A DNA stretch of 64,000 bases from Tillandsia leiboldiana (GCA_029204045.2 CM055081.1:6566192-6630191); one strand, 5' to 3'; counted from the stretch's first letter, positions 36,610 to 48,544 are shown. The notes: generated by a model not told the origin, from the sequence alone. Program-made: numbers and translations.

Positions 36610-39600
36610 TAAGAACAGTGCGTTGACCAAGCTCCCACCAAGTCGCGTGCTACGGAGCAGAGTATCCCCGGGTTCCGTGCGATGGACTCGAACCTTCTTC
36701 TGTTCCGTTCCAGCCACATAGTCCACCACACCGCTGCAATCACGGTGAGGTCCTCTTTCCTGCGGCTGATCCTGCTGTTCGCGTTACCATACCAAAGCGA
36801 ACCGACGGAGGTGTGGTTACCGGTGTTGGGGAGCAGGCAGGCCAGCAAAAGGCGCACCGCCGTGCAGGAGGCAAAGAGGTGGTCTGCAGATTCCCCCGTG
36901 CAAGGACAAAAGGAGCAGAAGCTACTCCCCACCCAACCCCATTTGAGCAGCCTATCCATAGTAAGCACTCTATGGTTAAGCACTAGCCAACAGAAAATTT
37001 TCACCTTTAACGGGATCTTGATCTTCCATAGTTTGAGGAAACCGCGATTCTGCACGCCTGAATCTTGGAGAAAGCGGTACAAGGAGTTCACCGAGAAGGT
37101 CTCAGATCTAGACCATCTCCATTTGAAGATGTCCCTTCCGTTGGAAAGCCGAACCCCTACCACTGCCTCTGAGAAAATTTGCAGCAACACTCTGTCTTGC
37201 CCCGAGGTGGGGGCGAAACCGGCCAGGGTCCAGTTCCTCCGCCATCCAGTTCTACCAAAGCAGTCCGAGACCCGACAGGCTTTGGAGCGGACCTCTCTGA
37301 AAATACGAGGGAAACAGCAACGAAGGGAGCTGTTCCCAACCCAGATATCGGACCAAAAATTCGTCCAACGCCCGTTGCCGACCGAACGAGAGGTGCTGCA
37401 AGTGAACAGCTCTTTCGTACCTAAGACGTCTCGCCACCACTGTGAAAACGGTTTGAAGGACTTCCCTTCGTTCAGTGGCCGGCGGCGGCCATAGTACATC
37501 CTAAGAATCAGCTGTTGCCACGGAGTCGCATCAGATGAGAAAAAGCGCCACCACCATTTCACCAACAGGGCGAGGTTCAGGTTACTCAACTCTAAGATCC
37601 CTAGCCCGCCGTCTCTCTTCGCCCTGCACACCACCTTCCAGTTAACTAGACAGGGGCCCTTCCAGAAGAACGCCCTTCGCAGGGAGTCGATACGTCGAAT
37701 GACCCATTTGGGGGCTTTAAACACAGAGAAAAAGTAGAGGGGCAGATTGGACAACACCGAATTAACAAGGGTCAGCCTTCCTCCCTGAGACAGGAGTTTG
37801 GCCTGCCAGCATTCGATCCTGTTTTCGATCCTATTGATGATTTCGTTCCAGTCGCTCTTGCGGAGTCGGCCCCTACAAAGGGGGAGCCCTAAGTACTTGG
37901 TCGGTAGACTACCCACTTTACACTCCATGAACTCGGCCAGCCTCTGCCCTAATGCTCTGCTGCTGCCGAGGTAGAACAGCTCGGACTTACTGCGGTTAAT
38001 CTTAAGGCCTGAGGCCCACTCGAACAACTGCCAGATAAACCGAAGATTACGTAATTGACGTTTCTTTGCCTCGCAAAAGAAGAAGGTATCATCCGCATAC
38101 TGGATGATGACGGTTTTGGCGTCCATGGATGGCCCCACCCCTCTCAATAGGTTGGTTTTTAGCGCTCTCTCCGTCATTCTCGCAAGACCCTCCGCAACAA
38201 GCAAGAAGAGAAAGGGGGAGAGTGGGTCCCCCTGTCGCAGCCCACGTTTAAGTTTAAACCATTTGGTGGGCTCACCGTTGACTAGAATCGCTATCTTGGC
38301 GTTGGAAGTGCATTGGTCTATCCAACCGATCCATTTATCGTTCGCACCTAGCCAAGACAGTGAGCTTCTAAGGTAGTTCCAGTCCACCTTGTCGAATGCT
38401 TTCTCGAAATCCGCCTTAATACCCACGCATTCCAATTTCGCTTTCGAGCCCCAGCTGATAATCTCGCTAGCAGTGACGAAGGAGTCCAGGATTAGGCGCC
38501 CTTTGAGAAAGGCCGTCTGCGAGGGTGATATAATCTTGTGCATCACCCCTTCCAGTCTGTTCGCCAGCACTTTTGATATAATTTTTTGGACACTGTTTAG
38601 GAGGCTGATCGGTCTGAAGTCGTTTGCAGAATTAGCGCCCTCACTTTTAGGGATGAGGCAGATATACGAGTAATCAATAGGGCCAGTGTTCAACGTTCCG
38701 GCGGCTAAGTCGTCAAAAATTTTCATGAGATCCTCTGCGATTATCCCCCAGAACTTTTGGAAGAACCGTAGGCTGAAGCCGTCGGGGCCAGGGGCTTTAT
38801 CCCCGTTCAACTGGAAGGTGGCTTTTCTGACTTCGTCTACAGTGAATGGTTCCGTGAGCTGCTCCTCGCTAAGGAAACCTTCACTACCGAAAAGGTCACT
38901 CCAATCCCCGCACGAAGCGGGGCCGGAACCCTCCGGGGAAAACCTTTCCTTGAACTTGGAGTAGAAATACTCCCGCTTCTCCTGCTCCCGCTCTAGCCTG
39001 TGCCCGTCAACTTCAATCCTTCCGATATGATTAGTTCTAGCCCTCCCATTAGCCATGGCATGAAAGAACCTGGTGTTGCCGTCCCCTTCCTTAAGCCAGT
39101 GCTGTTTCGCTCTCGTTTGCCACAGCAACTCTTCGTCAGCGATAATCTTTTTAAGCTCCGATTTGAGGCGGGCCCTAGTCTCGATTTGACCGGTAGTTAG
39201 ATCCGTACTCTCTTCCAGCAGGTCCAGCTTCTGGATCTCCTCAATGGTAGTCCGCTTGGAATTCCTCACACTATAGAAGTTGGAGGTACACCACTCTTTT
39301 ATCCTCTTTCTACAATGGCGAAGTTTGGCGGCGAATGAGAGGGCTCCCCCGGTCACGGTAGTCAATTCATTCCACCACACAGGCACCAGAAGGTTGAAAT
39401 CGTTCCGGGTTAGCCACACCTTCTCGAATCTGAAAACACGGGTACGGAGATAGGGCTGAGTCCTAAGAAGAAGCGGTGTATAGTCCGAAATAATCCGCGG
39501 TAACCCCGTGACGTAGGACCCAGGGAGGCTAGAATCCCACTCCGTGGAGATGAGGAAACGGTCGAGCTTGGCAAGGGTAGGATTACTTTGAAGATTTGAC

Positions 39601-40306
39601 CAAGTGAACTTTTGGTTGCTGATCGGGAGGTCGATCAGCTCCAGCGAATTGATGAGAGTAGAGAACATAGTCATAAGTTTACTACTCCAATTCCTACCCC
39701 TGCGCTCACCCTGGTTCCGGGTGAGATTAAAGTCCCCACACACCAGCCAATTACCAGTGCAGTGAATTTTGAGATCGACCAGCTCCGTGCAAAAAGCCTC
39801 CTTCTGAGCCCATCCAGGCGGGCCGTAGACGTTGGTTAGAAAGAAGGACAGGCCGCTGGGGCGGTGAACTAGGCGAAGCGTGAGGGAGAAAACCCTCACC
39901 AGCACCTCGAAACAGGAGAAGGAGTCGGAGTTCCAACATGTAACGATACCGCCGGAGGCGCCAGTTGAACTGATAAACTGGCACTTGTTGAACCGATTCC
40001 CGGCGAAGGAGTTGAGAAACGAGCGGGACATAGTGCTCACTTTCGTTTCTTGCAAACAAAGGATAGAGTTGATAAACCTAGAAACAACAGATTTGACGAC
40101 CGCTCTCTTGGAACGGTCGTTGAGCCCCCTCACATTCCAGCAGCAAACATTAAACATAAGACCAAAAAAAAACACCAAAGGGACCCTAAAGCAAACTAGG
40201 CCAGTTGGCCCACAGCCAGCCCGCAGTCCATCAAACTAGCTGCTTCCTTAACAGAAAGCCTGATGCCCAATTTAGCAGCTTTATCGATGGTCGCTCTGAA
40301 AGCCTG
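36479..40306 (-). mobile_element. 5'-truncated L1-type LINE with 9-bp TSD
   Basis: Read on the minus strand: the tail end of ORF1 (the peptide KAAKLGIRLSVKEAASLMDC and its stop), ORF2, a T-run (from about 36607), a 3' UTR with TTGAATGAAGCGGCAGCATGC, and poly-A (T-run at 36479-36492 on +). The 9-bp ATGCATGAT occurs at 36470-36478 and 40307-40315, a credible TSD. Most of ORF1 and the 5' UTR are missing, the usual result of incomplete target-primed reverse transcription. Confidence 0.9.
36609..40178 (-). CDS. LINE ORF2: endonuclease, reverse transcriptase, zf-RVT
   Basis: One open frame of 1189 codons; the likely start is the internal Met8 (MFNVCCWNVRGL). The APE-type endonuclease spans about 1-240: Asn15, Glu44 (LQETK), Tyr118 (TNVYGP), Asp149/Asn151 (GDFNL). 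The C-terminal SDH motif reads SDY at 231-233 (codon 39482-39480), so the catalytic His is missing. The reverse transcriptase covers about 500-770: RPISLLNS, KADFEKAFD (588-596), RGLRQGDPLSPFLF, YADD (694-697). The C-terminal zf-RVT region has KIPLKVKIFCW and a Cys/His pattern near CSFCPCTGESADHLF. It is the reverse transcriptase of L1-clade retrotransposition. The frame is intact, but the His-to-Tyr change should cripple nicking of target DNA. Confidence 0.93.
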
Positions 40307-40315
40307 ATGCATGAT

Positions 40316-41752
40316 GTATACACTTTTTGTTAATTTATATACATGTTTTAAAATGCCGTACTCTTTGTAAGTAGTTTCTAAATTTTTTTAGGACAATAAT
40401 TATTTTATATTATTTGTATATAGTATTAAAATAAAGCGTTCTGAATTTAAATTTTATTACTCTACAAATTTTTATTTTTATTTTTATTTTATTTAATTTT
40501 TAATTTTATCAAAAAAAAAATATACTCATAACTGAAGAAAAGTATTGAGAATAAATTATTAAAACATCATTCTGCGCTAGCTTAGAATTTTTCACTCTGC
40601 TTAGATGAAGAAAAAAATCAGAGAAAAGATAATTATTTTCTTTTGTTTGGATCTAAACTTCAGAAGAGAAAAAAAGAAAAAAAAAAAAAAAAAAAAGGAA
40701 AAATGATAGTTTCATAGCAGTAATTTTTTTTTCTCTAATCAATCGTTCCTAACGCAAGTGGTAAAATATTTGGTGGTTGATATCTGAGATCCGAATTTGA
40801 AGTCTAATTGCTTCATATTTTCAACTAAGTTTATTTCAAAAATAAATAAAGCAGGTAACATGTTATCTTTCTCTCAAAAAAAATTTCTTCTCTCTAAAAG
40901 AAAAAGGAGAATTATTCCTCAAAATTATTTTTTTATATGGATAATTACCTATATAAACTCATCAAAATTTATAAAATATTTGATATATATTTATATATTT
41001 TGCTCCAAATATGCCACTCGTATATTTATCTATTATTTTAAAATATTCTTACTGTAAGTATTCGTCAAGTCATTTGGAATTAAATCCGAATTAAATTTCT
41101 AGCAGAGTTTAAAAAAAAAATTAAAATATCTCTCTTGCTCCCAACTTAATAGCAAATAAGAAAATTTTGTGATGATAGAAGAGTATATTTAAAAGAACAA
41201 AATAGTAGTTTTACCGTCATAACGGTTGGTTTTAATAATTTACTAATAAAATTTAACTTAAGAAATATATATATTTTTTAAAAAAATAATATTAATCTTC
41301 TAAGCCGGTAAATAAGAAATTTTATATAGCGTAGGATTACTATTCTTGTATGAGTATAAACTCCTTTATACTCATAACTTTTTTATTCTTAGATAAAAAA
41401 ATGTGCGGTTAGGATGATAGTGATTTCTCTAGGATTTACTAGGTTGTTGAAAAAATAGTATAAATTATGGGGACTACTATAATCCTAACCGCACATTTTT
41501 TCATCAAAGTAATAAAAATTTATGAATACAAAAAATTTTTACTCATAAGAGTATAGTAGCCGGACCCTATATATATATATATATATATAATAATTATTTT
41601 AAGTGATTTAGTGCTCAGAATTTATACTCAAAATATTTACGGGGAGTAGTGGCAGGAGTATCTTCTCTGCTTCTTCTGCTTCTTCTCGACGCGGACATGT
41701 AGAATCAAATCCATCCAGCTCTTTGACAGCTTAAAACGCGATTCACTATCTC

Positions 41753-41798
<46 letters not shown>

Positions 41799-42000
41799 GT
41801 AATATCATAATCGATAATATAATATTTATTCAGATGGTGTTTTGTGAACACGGATAATATAATAACTACGAAGATGCTGTCAACACAGATAAATTTTCAG
41901 GGGAAAGCTTCCCAACAACTTTTTGTTATTGAGTATTTATTTATAAATTAAAATATGTTTAATTTTTTATTTCTGATAATAAGTTTAGAAAGCTAATAAG
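40316..42000. other. AT-rich intergenic DNA
   Basis: No gene was seen. It contains A- and T-runs (about 40675-40697; a run of about 38 T at 41756-41795), an older element at 40934-41310 resembling the left end of the 45961 element, and the inverted-repeat element at 41327-41568. Confidence 0.5.
41327..41568. mobile_element. inverted-repeat MITE
   Basis: The inner arms AAAAAAATGTGCGGTTAGGAT (about 41394-41414) and ATCCTAACCGCACATTTTTT are exact inverses over about 20 bp. The outer arms (TAGCGTAGGATTACTATTCT and, inverted, TAGGGTCCGGCTACTATACT) are more diverged. The total is about 240 bp with no coding capacity. The TSD is unclear because the flank is (AT)n. Confidence 0.6.
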
Positions 42001-42029
42001 TTGAGTGAAGGTGTTGTCCATAATAAATC

Positions 42030-43190
42030 TAACGGTAAAAAATACAATAATAGACTCAACGTCCAGATGGATTGAATCAGATCAAAATTTATGAAGTACT
42101 CTGGTTGATCTTGTTGTGGTCAAAATTTATGAAGTACCATAACTTGGAGCACGCTATGGTAAAGTTGGGAGGCGACGCGTTGCGCAAACTTTTGGCTAAA
42201 AATATCAGCTGATAGAAGAAATAGCCGATGAAAAGGTACTCGCGTCTTGACCAAGACCGATTCCGACTGAAAATAAATTTTCGGACTGCCTCGGCCGAAC
42301 AATAAAAAAAGACGAAAACATGATAGAGAATCGACTGCGCCTGTCGCAAAAAAAAAAGATCTTGAGGAAAGAAGGCATGAGATTCTGAGCACGAATCACA
42401 TAACTAACACAGAAATGGCATGCTACGCCCAGCATCGAAAAGCGCCGAGGATCGCGCCTTTACGCGCCAATCTTGGGAATGAACATAAAAAAAAAAGGAG
42501 TTATTATCCAACCGATGAGGATCAATTCAAAAGAAAGTAGTTGAGAGACATTCAATAATTCTCCTTAAGTTACGTCGATTATCCAAAACGACGATCATAC
42601 ACCTGGTTCGAACGAGTATAAATAATCGAATCATCGAAAAAAAAAGAGTTCTACAATCTCATAAGCAAGTGACCACCCCTATTTTTTCATACCTTCAATT
42701 CCTGATTTTATAGCTTTCTAAGACTAAATTTATCGCTTTCCTAAATAGATCTTCATATCAGCATTTACTACTTTCCTTTACAACTTTTATAGGAGTAAGC
42801 TTACTTATAATTGTCCCTTTGTAACCCCTTTTCGAACAATACAAAGCGAACCGGCTGTTTCAGCTGTGTTGATCAATATCCGTTCATCTCAGTTCGGTTT
42901 CTCTAGGCCGGACTTTATTAAGAGTTCGATTGAGAAGAAATCGGCCGAACGGATCCCCTCTCGGCCTAATCGTTTGGCACGCAGCACATCACATCCAGAA
43001 GATCAATCCGGAGACCGATTACGGACCGGACCATGTCAACATATGGTCAACGCCACATTTCGGCCCCAATAGACCGCTTATGGCTAATGCGCTCCTTTTC
43101 TCAGCATATGTTTTCGAAATAGTTGATTAATCCTTTCGATCCACACTTGTTGTGGAGTTTTGATTCGCTGTCACTAACTAATGTTGCCTC
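42030..43190. other. mixed-composition segment, possible LTR-retroelement remnant
   Basis: Less AT-rich than its surroundings, with a TATAAATAATCG word (about 42618), GACCGATTACGG-type sequence, and a doubled TCAAAATTTATGAAGTAC (about 42082 and 42120). It looks like a worn Gypsy-type LTR or non-coding internal region, but I found no clear LTR ends, primer-binding site or coding motif. Several short frames here are not convincing. Confidence 0.25.
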
Positions 43191-43439
43191 CATCTAAAAA
43201 TTAGTTCAATATTTTTAATACTAAATTTTTTACAATAAATTTAAATTTTAAATAAAAATTTATGCGTTTTATTGACAGGCTCCCTATTGATTTTTTTTTT
43301 TTCTTCTGTGATAAATTAAATTAAATTTAAAAATTAAAATATTACGAATAAATTTTATTTAAGTACGAAAAGTACAGTCAACTGAAAGGAAAGGAAAAAT
43401 AATAAAAAAAACGTGCGCCCTTCCTTAGACGACTCCAGG

Positions 43440-44728
43440 GCTGCGTTTGGTTGGAGAATTAGTGAGAATTAGTGAGTATTAGTAGTACCAGGTATAAGTA
43501 TAAAGTTGAGTATAAGGTAGGATAAATGAAAAAAGTGTTTGGTTGGGATATAAGATAATTCAGGTATAAGAAAAATAGTGTTTGGTTGGGATTGAAGAAT
43601 AAGAGGGTATAAATAGTTGACTTTTGAGTAAAAAGACCAAAATGCCCTTTTGCCTTTTTATGTGTGGGTAAAAATTGGTAATTATATATTGTATTATAAC
43701 TTTTTAAATATAATAATTGTAGTATTTATAATGTAATTAATTAGATAATATATAAAATTAGTGTTAATTATTTATATGTAAAAAATGATTAATATAAAAA
43801 CCAAATTTTAATTAATTTCTCTGATAATATATTTAATTCGTAAAAATCAATATTTACTGTTAATTAGTGTTTTAATTAGTGTTCATTAATTTTACTTGTA
43901 AAATTTTGATTAATTATTTATTTTGCGTTGGGAACGAGGATGTGGTAGGGGGGGAGAGATTTTTTAAGCCGGCGGCGACGAATAATTTTCCCGGGTATTT
44001 CATAACAATTTTTTCTACAAATAACTTGCTCAATACATTACTATACAAACGTAGATAACAAAATATCACATATAAACAAAATTAACTTTTAAACATTACA
44101 GATAAACAATCCAATTAACAATACAATTAACACCGGAGAGGACGAAGGAGAGGCCGGATTGCAAGCACCGGCACAGATCGGGCACCGAAGGGCACAGATC
44201 TCGCACCGACAGGGGGCGCGGCTCACGGCGGCAGAGATCAAGCACCGGCGAGGACGAAGGAGAGGCCGCTTTGCTCGCTGCGGCACAGTTCGGGCACCGA
44301 GGGTCACAGATCTCGCACCGACAGGCCGCGCGGCTCACGCCGGCAGAGATCGCGCACCGGCGAGGACGAATGAGAGGCCGTTTTGCTCGCAGCGGCACAG
44401 ATCGGGCACCGAGGGTCACAGATCTCGCACCGAGAGGGCGCGCGGCTCACTAAGGCAGAGATCAAGCACCGGCGACGACGAAGGAGGAGGTTAGAGGAGA
44501 GATGAGGCGAGGAGGAAGGAGGAGATTAGAGGAGAGATGAGGCGAAGAGGGGCGAAGACGGTAATAATAGAGGAGAGAGATAGTAGGTGTAATTCAGGGG
44601 TAGCTTCGGTTGTCCCTGGTTATACCGGGGACAAAAGGGAAAAGGGGGGGATTCGAATCCCCCCCTTGTTCCAAAGTGTTTGGGTACAAAGGGGGGGATA
44701 ACCCCCCTTGTACCCGAACCAAACACTG
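43440..44728. mobile_element. 1.29-kb non-autonomous DNA transposon with GC-rich tandem repeats
   Basis: The left end GGCTGCGTTTGG and right end CCAAACACTGCC are imperfect inverted repeats, flanked on both sides by CAG (43437-43439 and 44729-44731), a possible 3-bp TSD. Ends of the GGC-N-TGTTTGG type are typical of PIF/Harbinger-like elements, though a CAG target is not their usual TWA. The interior is AT-rich at first, then a GC-rich tandem array (44131-44490), then GA-rich sequence and a GGGGGGAT/ATCCCCCC hairpin near the right end. There is no transposase. Confidence 0.6.
44131..44490. repeat. 112-bp GC-rich tandem repeat, 3.2 units
   Basis: CACCGG followed by (A/C)GAG(G)ACGAA starts at 44131, 44243, 44355 and 44467, an exact 112-bp spacing. 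Units contain GGGCACCGA-GGTCACAGATCTCGCACCGA. Both strands stay open in some frames because of the repeat period and composition, not because of coding. Confidence 0.88.
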
Positions 44729-45534
44729 CCCAGAAGTCATTGCAAATTCCACGAAACCCTGCCGCCTTCTTCCACTCACGGACAGTCGGACATCCCAGCG
44801 CCACAAATTATTAAATATAATAATTAATATAAATATATATGATATAAAAAATAATAATAAATAAATAAAAGTCAATAGCTTCATTAGTTCCAACTATTTT
44901 TTCACTTTAATTTCCAACCAATTAATTATCGTAAACAGATAATTAACTTTAATTTATTTTAACTATTTATTAATTCTAGTATCAGGGGGAAATTATTAAT
45001 GGCGAGATTAATTAGTAAACAGTTTTAGTCAAAATTGATAAGAATTTTCTAGAGTTGAAATTTAATTTGAATAAATTATAAAATTTAGAAATATAATTAT
45101 AAAATCAAAATATTTGGAGACTGATGAAGTGGAAAAAACAAAAAATTGGATAGAAGTTGCATAGAAATGATTCAATTAACCTATAAATAATATTTTAGAA
45201 AAGTTCACTAAACTCAACAATGAATATTTTTTACGATTTTGTAGATACTTTTTTTTTTGACGAAATTATTTTAGGCACACTAATAACGGAATAAAAAGTT
45301 GTTTGAACACATATAGTTATGGTTATAGGTGTAGTATAATTTATAAGTCAAAAAGAAAAAAAAGTTAAATTTAATATTTTGTTTGATATATTTGATTCAA
45401 CTATTACGATTTGAACTGCACGAGAAAACTCAAACGCAGCAATTAAAATTACGTCTAAATTGACTGTATGTAATTACAACAATAGAAGTTAAGTTAAGAA
45501 GAATAACTTAATTTATAGAAAGTAATCTTAAGTC

Positions 45535-45836
<302 letters not shown>

Positions 45837-45960
45837 AATTAGTTTTATATAAAGAATAATTTTACCATTCCATAAACACACCTTTGAACAGCATAATTAT
45901 TTAAAATTACAATATTATTAATTATATTCAAGCAAATTATATATATATATATATATATAT

Positions 45961-46566
45961 GGATAATTGCCTGTGTACCCCTGAAATATGAAGAAATATC
46001 TGATTTATCCCTCTTATTTTTTTCTTTCCAATATACCCTTCATACGTTCCACCGTTATTAAAAATATCCCTACCGTTTCCCTTTGTTAAGTTAACTAGGA
46101 TTAAACTAGAGTTAAATAATAATCGGAGTTGAAAACTATCAGATATACCTATTTTGTCCGGGTTTAGGATTTAGGGTTTAGGGTTTAGGATTTTTTAGGG
46201 TTTTAGGGTTTAGGGTTTAGGGTTTTAGGATTTAGGGTTTAGGATTTTTTAGGATTCTAGGGTTTAGGGTTTAGGGTTTTAGGGTTTTAGGGTTTAGGGT
46301 TTAGGATTTTTTAGGGTTTAGGGTTTAGGGTTTTAGGGTTTTAGGGTTTAAGGGTTTAGGGTTTTAGGGTTTAGGGTATATTTGAAAGGGCAAAATAGTA
46401 ATTATACACAGATAACGGCAGTTCTAAACGGTACACTAACAGACTTTAACTTCAGGGGTATTTTGAAAATAAGTTGGAACGTAAGAAGGATAGTTTTAAT
46501 ATTAGCCTTCTAAGAGGGGTAAATTTAAAAACAGAAAAATTTTTAGGAGTATGTAGAAAATTGCCC
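45961..46566. mobile_element. inverted-repeat element enclosing telomere-like repeats
   Basis: The left end GGATAATTGCCTGTGTACCCCTGAA and, read inverted, the right end GGGGCAATTTTCTACATACTCCTAAA are loosely matching. Both continue with ACCCCTCTTA/ATCCCTCTTA-type and TACGTTCCA-type blocks, so the whole looks like a decayed MITE. Its centre is a telomere-like tract (46160-46378). Confidence 0.5.
46160..46378 (+). repeat. interstitial telomere-like repeat, (TTTAGGG)n variants
   Basis: About 28 units of TTTAGGG, TTTTAGGG and TTTAGGATTTTTTAGGG. The unit equals the plant telomere repeat but is degenerate. Normal-looking DNA on both sides argues against a chromosome end. Confidence 0.9.
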
Positions 46567-46567
46567 C

Positions 46568-46635
<68 letters not shown>

Positions 46636-47023
46636 TTACATATTTTTAAAAGTACAAGTCTATTCATGCTTGTAAAATTTTTACCATTAAATTTATATTT
46701 TTTATTTCTTCTTTCTTTCTTTTTAATAGCACAAATTTTAATATAAATTTAATAATAAAAAATTTACAAATATGAATGAGTTTGTATCTTTAAAATTTAT
46801 ATAAACTCTCTCTTTTTCTATATATACATATATATAATTATAGAGTTCGGTTATTATGTCTTAAGAGATTCACTATTATTCTAATTATACTTTTTTTTTT
46901 TCATCTAAAAATTAAAAACGTATAAATATTAATGATTTGATATTTTTAAAAATAAAAAAAAAGCTCAATTCATAATTAAATATGCACCTCTAAAATTTTA
47001 ACTATATGGTGTTTATAATTACT

Positions 47024-47190
47024 GGAAAATATTTTTTGTACACTCCCAAGTGGGATGTATATCTTACATTTTACTCATCTAATGGTGGGATGAATTTCAC
47101 CAGTTAATTCGAAGTAATCGGTAAATTAATCTCCACCTTTGAATAGGGTGGAGTGTGTGATGTACAACGGTGTACAAGTAGCAGGGCCTT
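47024..47190. mobile_element. multi-hairpin MITE, copy E (older, 167 bp)
   Basis: Starts GGAAAATATTTTTTGTACACTCCC and ends near GTACAAGTAGCAGGGC. The flanks ATAATTACT (47015-47023) and ATAATTAAT (47191-47199) match at 8 of 9. The module order equals the younger copies, but the stems are worn. Confidence 0.7.
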
Positions 47191-47294
47191 ATAATTAATT
47201 ACTTCTGACCTCGAATAGAGCACGTGTATTGTATGAAATAGAAAATAATGATAATCACAGGTACCTGTAAGAAAATTTGACTTGGAAGTTTAAA

Positions 47295-47466
47295 GGAAAA
47301 TGCTACCCGTACACCCCATTCGGGGTGTATATCACACACCCCATCCATCCAATGGGTGGGGTGTGATGATGGGTCAATCGATGTGACCAGTCAAAAATAT
47401 CGCCACCATTAAAATGGTGGAGGTGTATGATATACACCCCTTCGGGGTGTACATGTAGCATTGCTC
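47295..47466. mobile_element. multi-hairpin MITE, copy D (172 bp), upstream of LEA3
   Basis: Starts GGAAAATGCTAC and ends GTAGCATTGCTC with perfect 9-bp TSDs AAGTTTAAA (47286-47294 and 47467-47475). Terminal hairpins carry GTACACCCC/GGGGTGTAT and GTACACCCC-TTC-GGGGTGTAC-type arms; the central hairpin is GGTCA-ATCGATG-TGACC (47372-47388). It ends about 180 bp before the TATA box of the LEA gene, so it is part of that promoter region. Confidence 0.9.
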
Positions 47467-47515
47467 AAGTTTAAACCACGTAACGGACAATTTTACGGTT
47501 TTACCCCTCCACTAT

Positions 47516-47793
47516 CACGTGTCGGAGAGTTAACGGCGCTCTTTAACGGCGTGGACCCACTCAGCTTTAGACCCGTTCAAAACACTCCGAACCCCCCGCC
47601 CCCCCTCCCCCCTCCTTCCACGCCCCCTCCCTCTTCTTTTTCCTTCCTATAAATAACACCTCCCCACCACTCCCTCCACACAAAAACTCCAATTCCAAGC
47701 CCCCGAGAAAAAAAAGAGAAAAAGAGAGAGAGAGAGAGAAAGAATTGGAGCCGTTCATCGACTAGCCGATCGTAGCCGTTCGATATAGATCCG
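47516..47793 (+). promoter_or_regulatory. LEA3-like promoter and leader
   Basis: CACGTGTC (47516-47523) is an ABRE/G-box-type motif, as expected for an ABA- or drought-responsive LEA gene. TATAAATA at 47648-47655 is a good TATA box. A (GA)n run (about 47724-47740) lies in the leader before the ATG at 47794. Confidence 0.65.
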
Positions 47794-48189
47794 ATGGCCC
47801 GCGCTTTGATCGCCAGTCGCCTCGTCGTCGTCGCCGCTTCTCTCGCCGAGCGCGCCGCTCTTCGATCGCACGGGTATGCAAAATTTTAATATAATTTGAT
47901 TGTTCTGACGGTTTAAATCTTAAGTTGGTAGAGAACGGTATTTTGATATTTTATGTTCAACAGATATGCAGCTGCTGCTGCAGCAGCGGCAGAGACAGGA
48001 GTGAAAGTCAGGGCAGCAGAGGACAAGGCGGTGGCGGTGGTGATCGGGAAGAAGGCGGAGTCGGCGGCGGCGGAGGCGGCATGGGTGCCGGATCCGGTGA
48101 CAGGATACTACCGGCCGGGGAACCGGGCGGCGGGCGCCGACGCGGCGGAGATGAGGGAGGTGCTTCTCAATCAAAGGGCCCATGAATAG
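47794..48189 (+). CDS. LEA_3 family protein (SAG21/LEA5-like)
   Basis: Exons 47794-47873 and 47964-48189 join (CAC GG|A TAT) to give 101 aa. The N-terminus MARALIASRLVVVAASLAERAALRSHGYAAAA is an Arg/Ala-rich stretch like a mitochondrial presequence. The core WVPDPVTGYYRPGN (67-80) followed by AAEMREVLLNQ is the family signature. The exon break just before the Tyr-Ala run is also usual for this family. LEA_3/SAG21 proteins are small, senescence- and stress-induced, and linked to oxidative-stress tolerance and mitochondria. The upstream ABRE-like motif agrees with stress control. It looks intact. Confidence 0.9.
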
Positions 48190-48468
48190 ATAGATCCTCA
48201 TATGAAATTAATCCCTCCTTAGTTTCTTAAATTAAGCCTTAATCTCCCTTTAATCACCCTCTTGCATGGCGTGGTTAATAGTGGAATTTGAAGACGAAAA
48301 AGCGGATTTAATTATATCCGGTAATCAGAGTGAGAGGATTATTGATATTTAGTTCAAAACATAAATAGATATAATATATATATTCTTACAATAATAAATA
48401 TTGTTTCAGTAATATCAATTCTCTTGGTATTGGGTTGTTAATTTGATCTTTCATGTACTAAAATACGT

Positions 48469-48544
<76 letters not shown>

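Noticed and set aside
36682..37494. 270-codon plus-strand frame inside the LINE
   Set aside because: It is antisense to LINE ORF2, which has clear endonuclease and RT motifs; the plus frame shows no family motif.
42089..43130. Several short frames suggesting a retroelement gene
   Set aside because: No protease, RT or integrase motif could be read; only the composition hints at an LTR remnant.
44096..44494. Repetitive Arg/Cys-rich frames on both strands
   Set aside because: They come from the 112-bp tandem repeat. Several frames are open at once, which is a composition effect.
46160..46378. A true telomere
   Set aside because: The repeats are degenerate and flanked by ordinary DNA on both sides.
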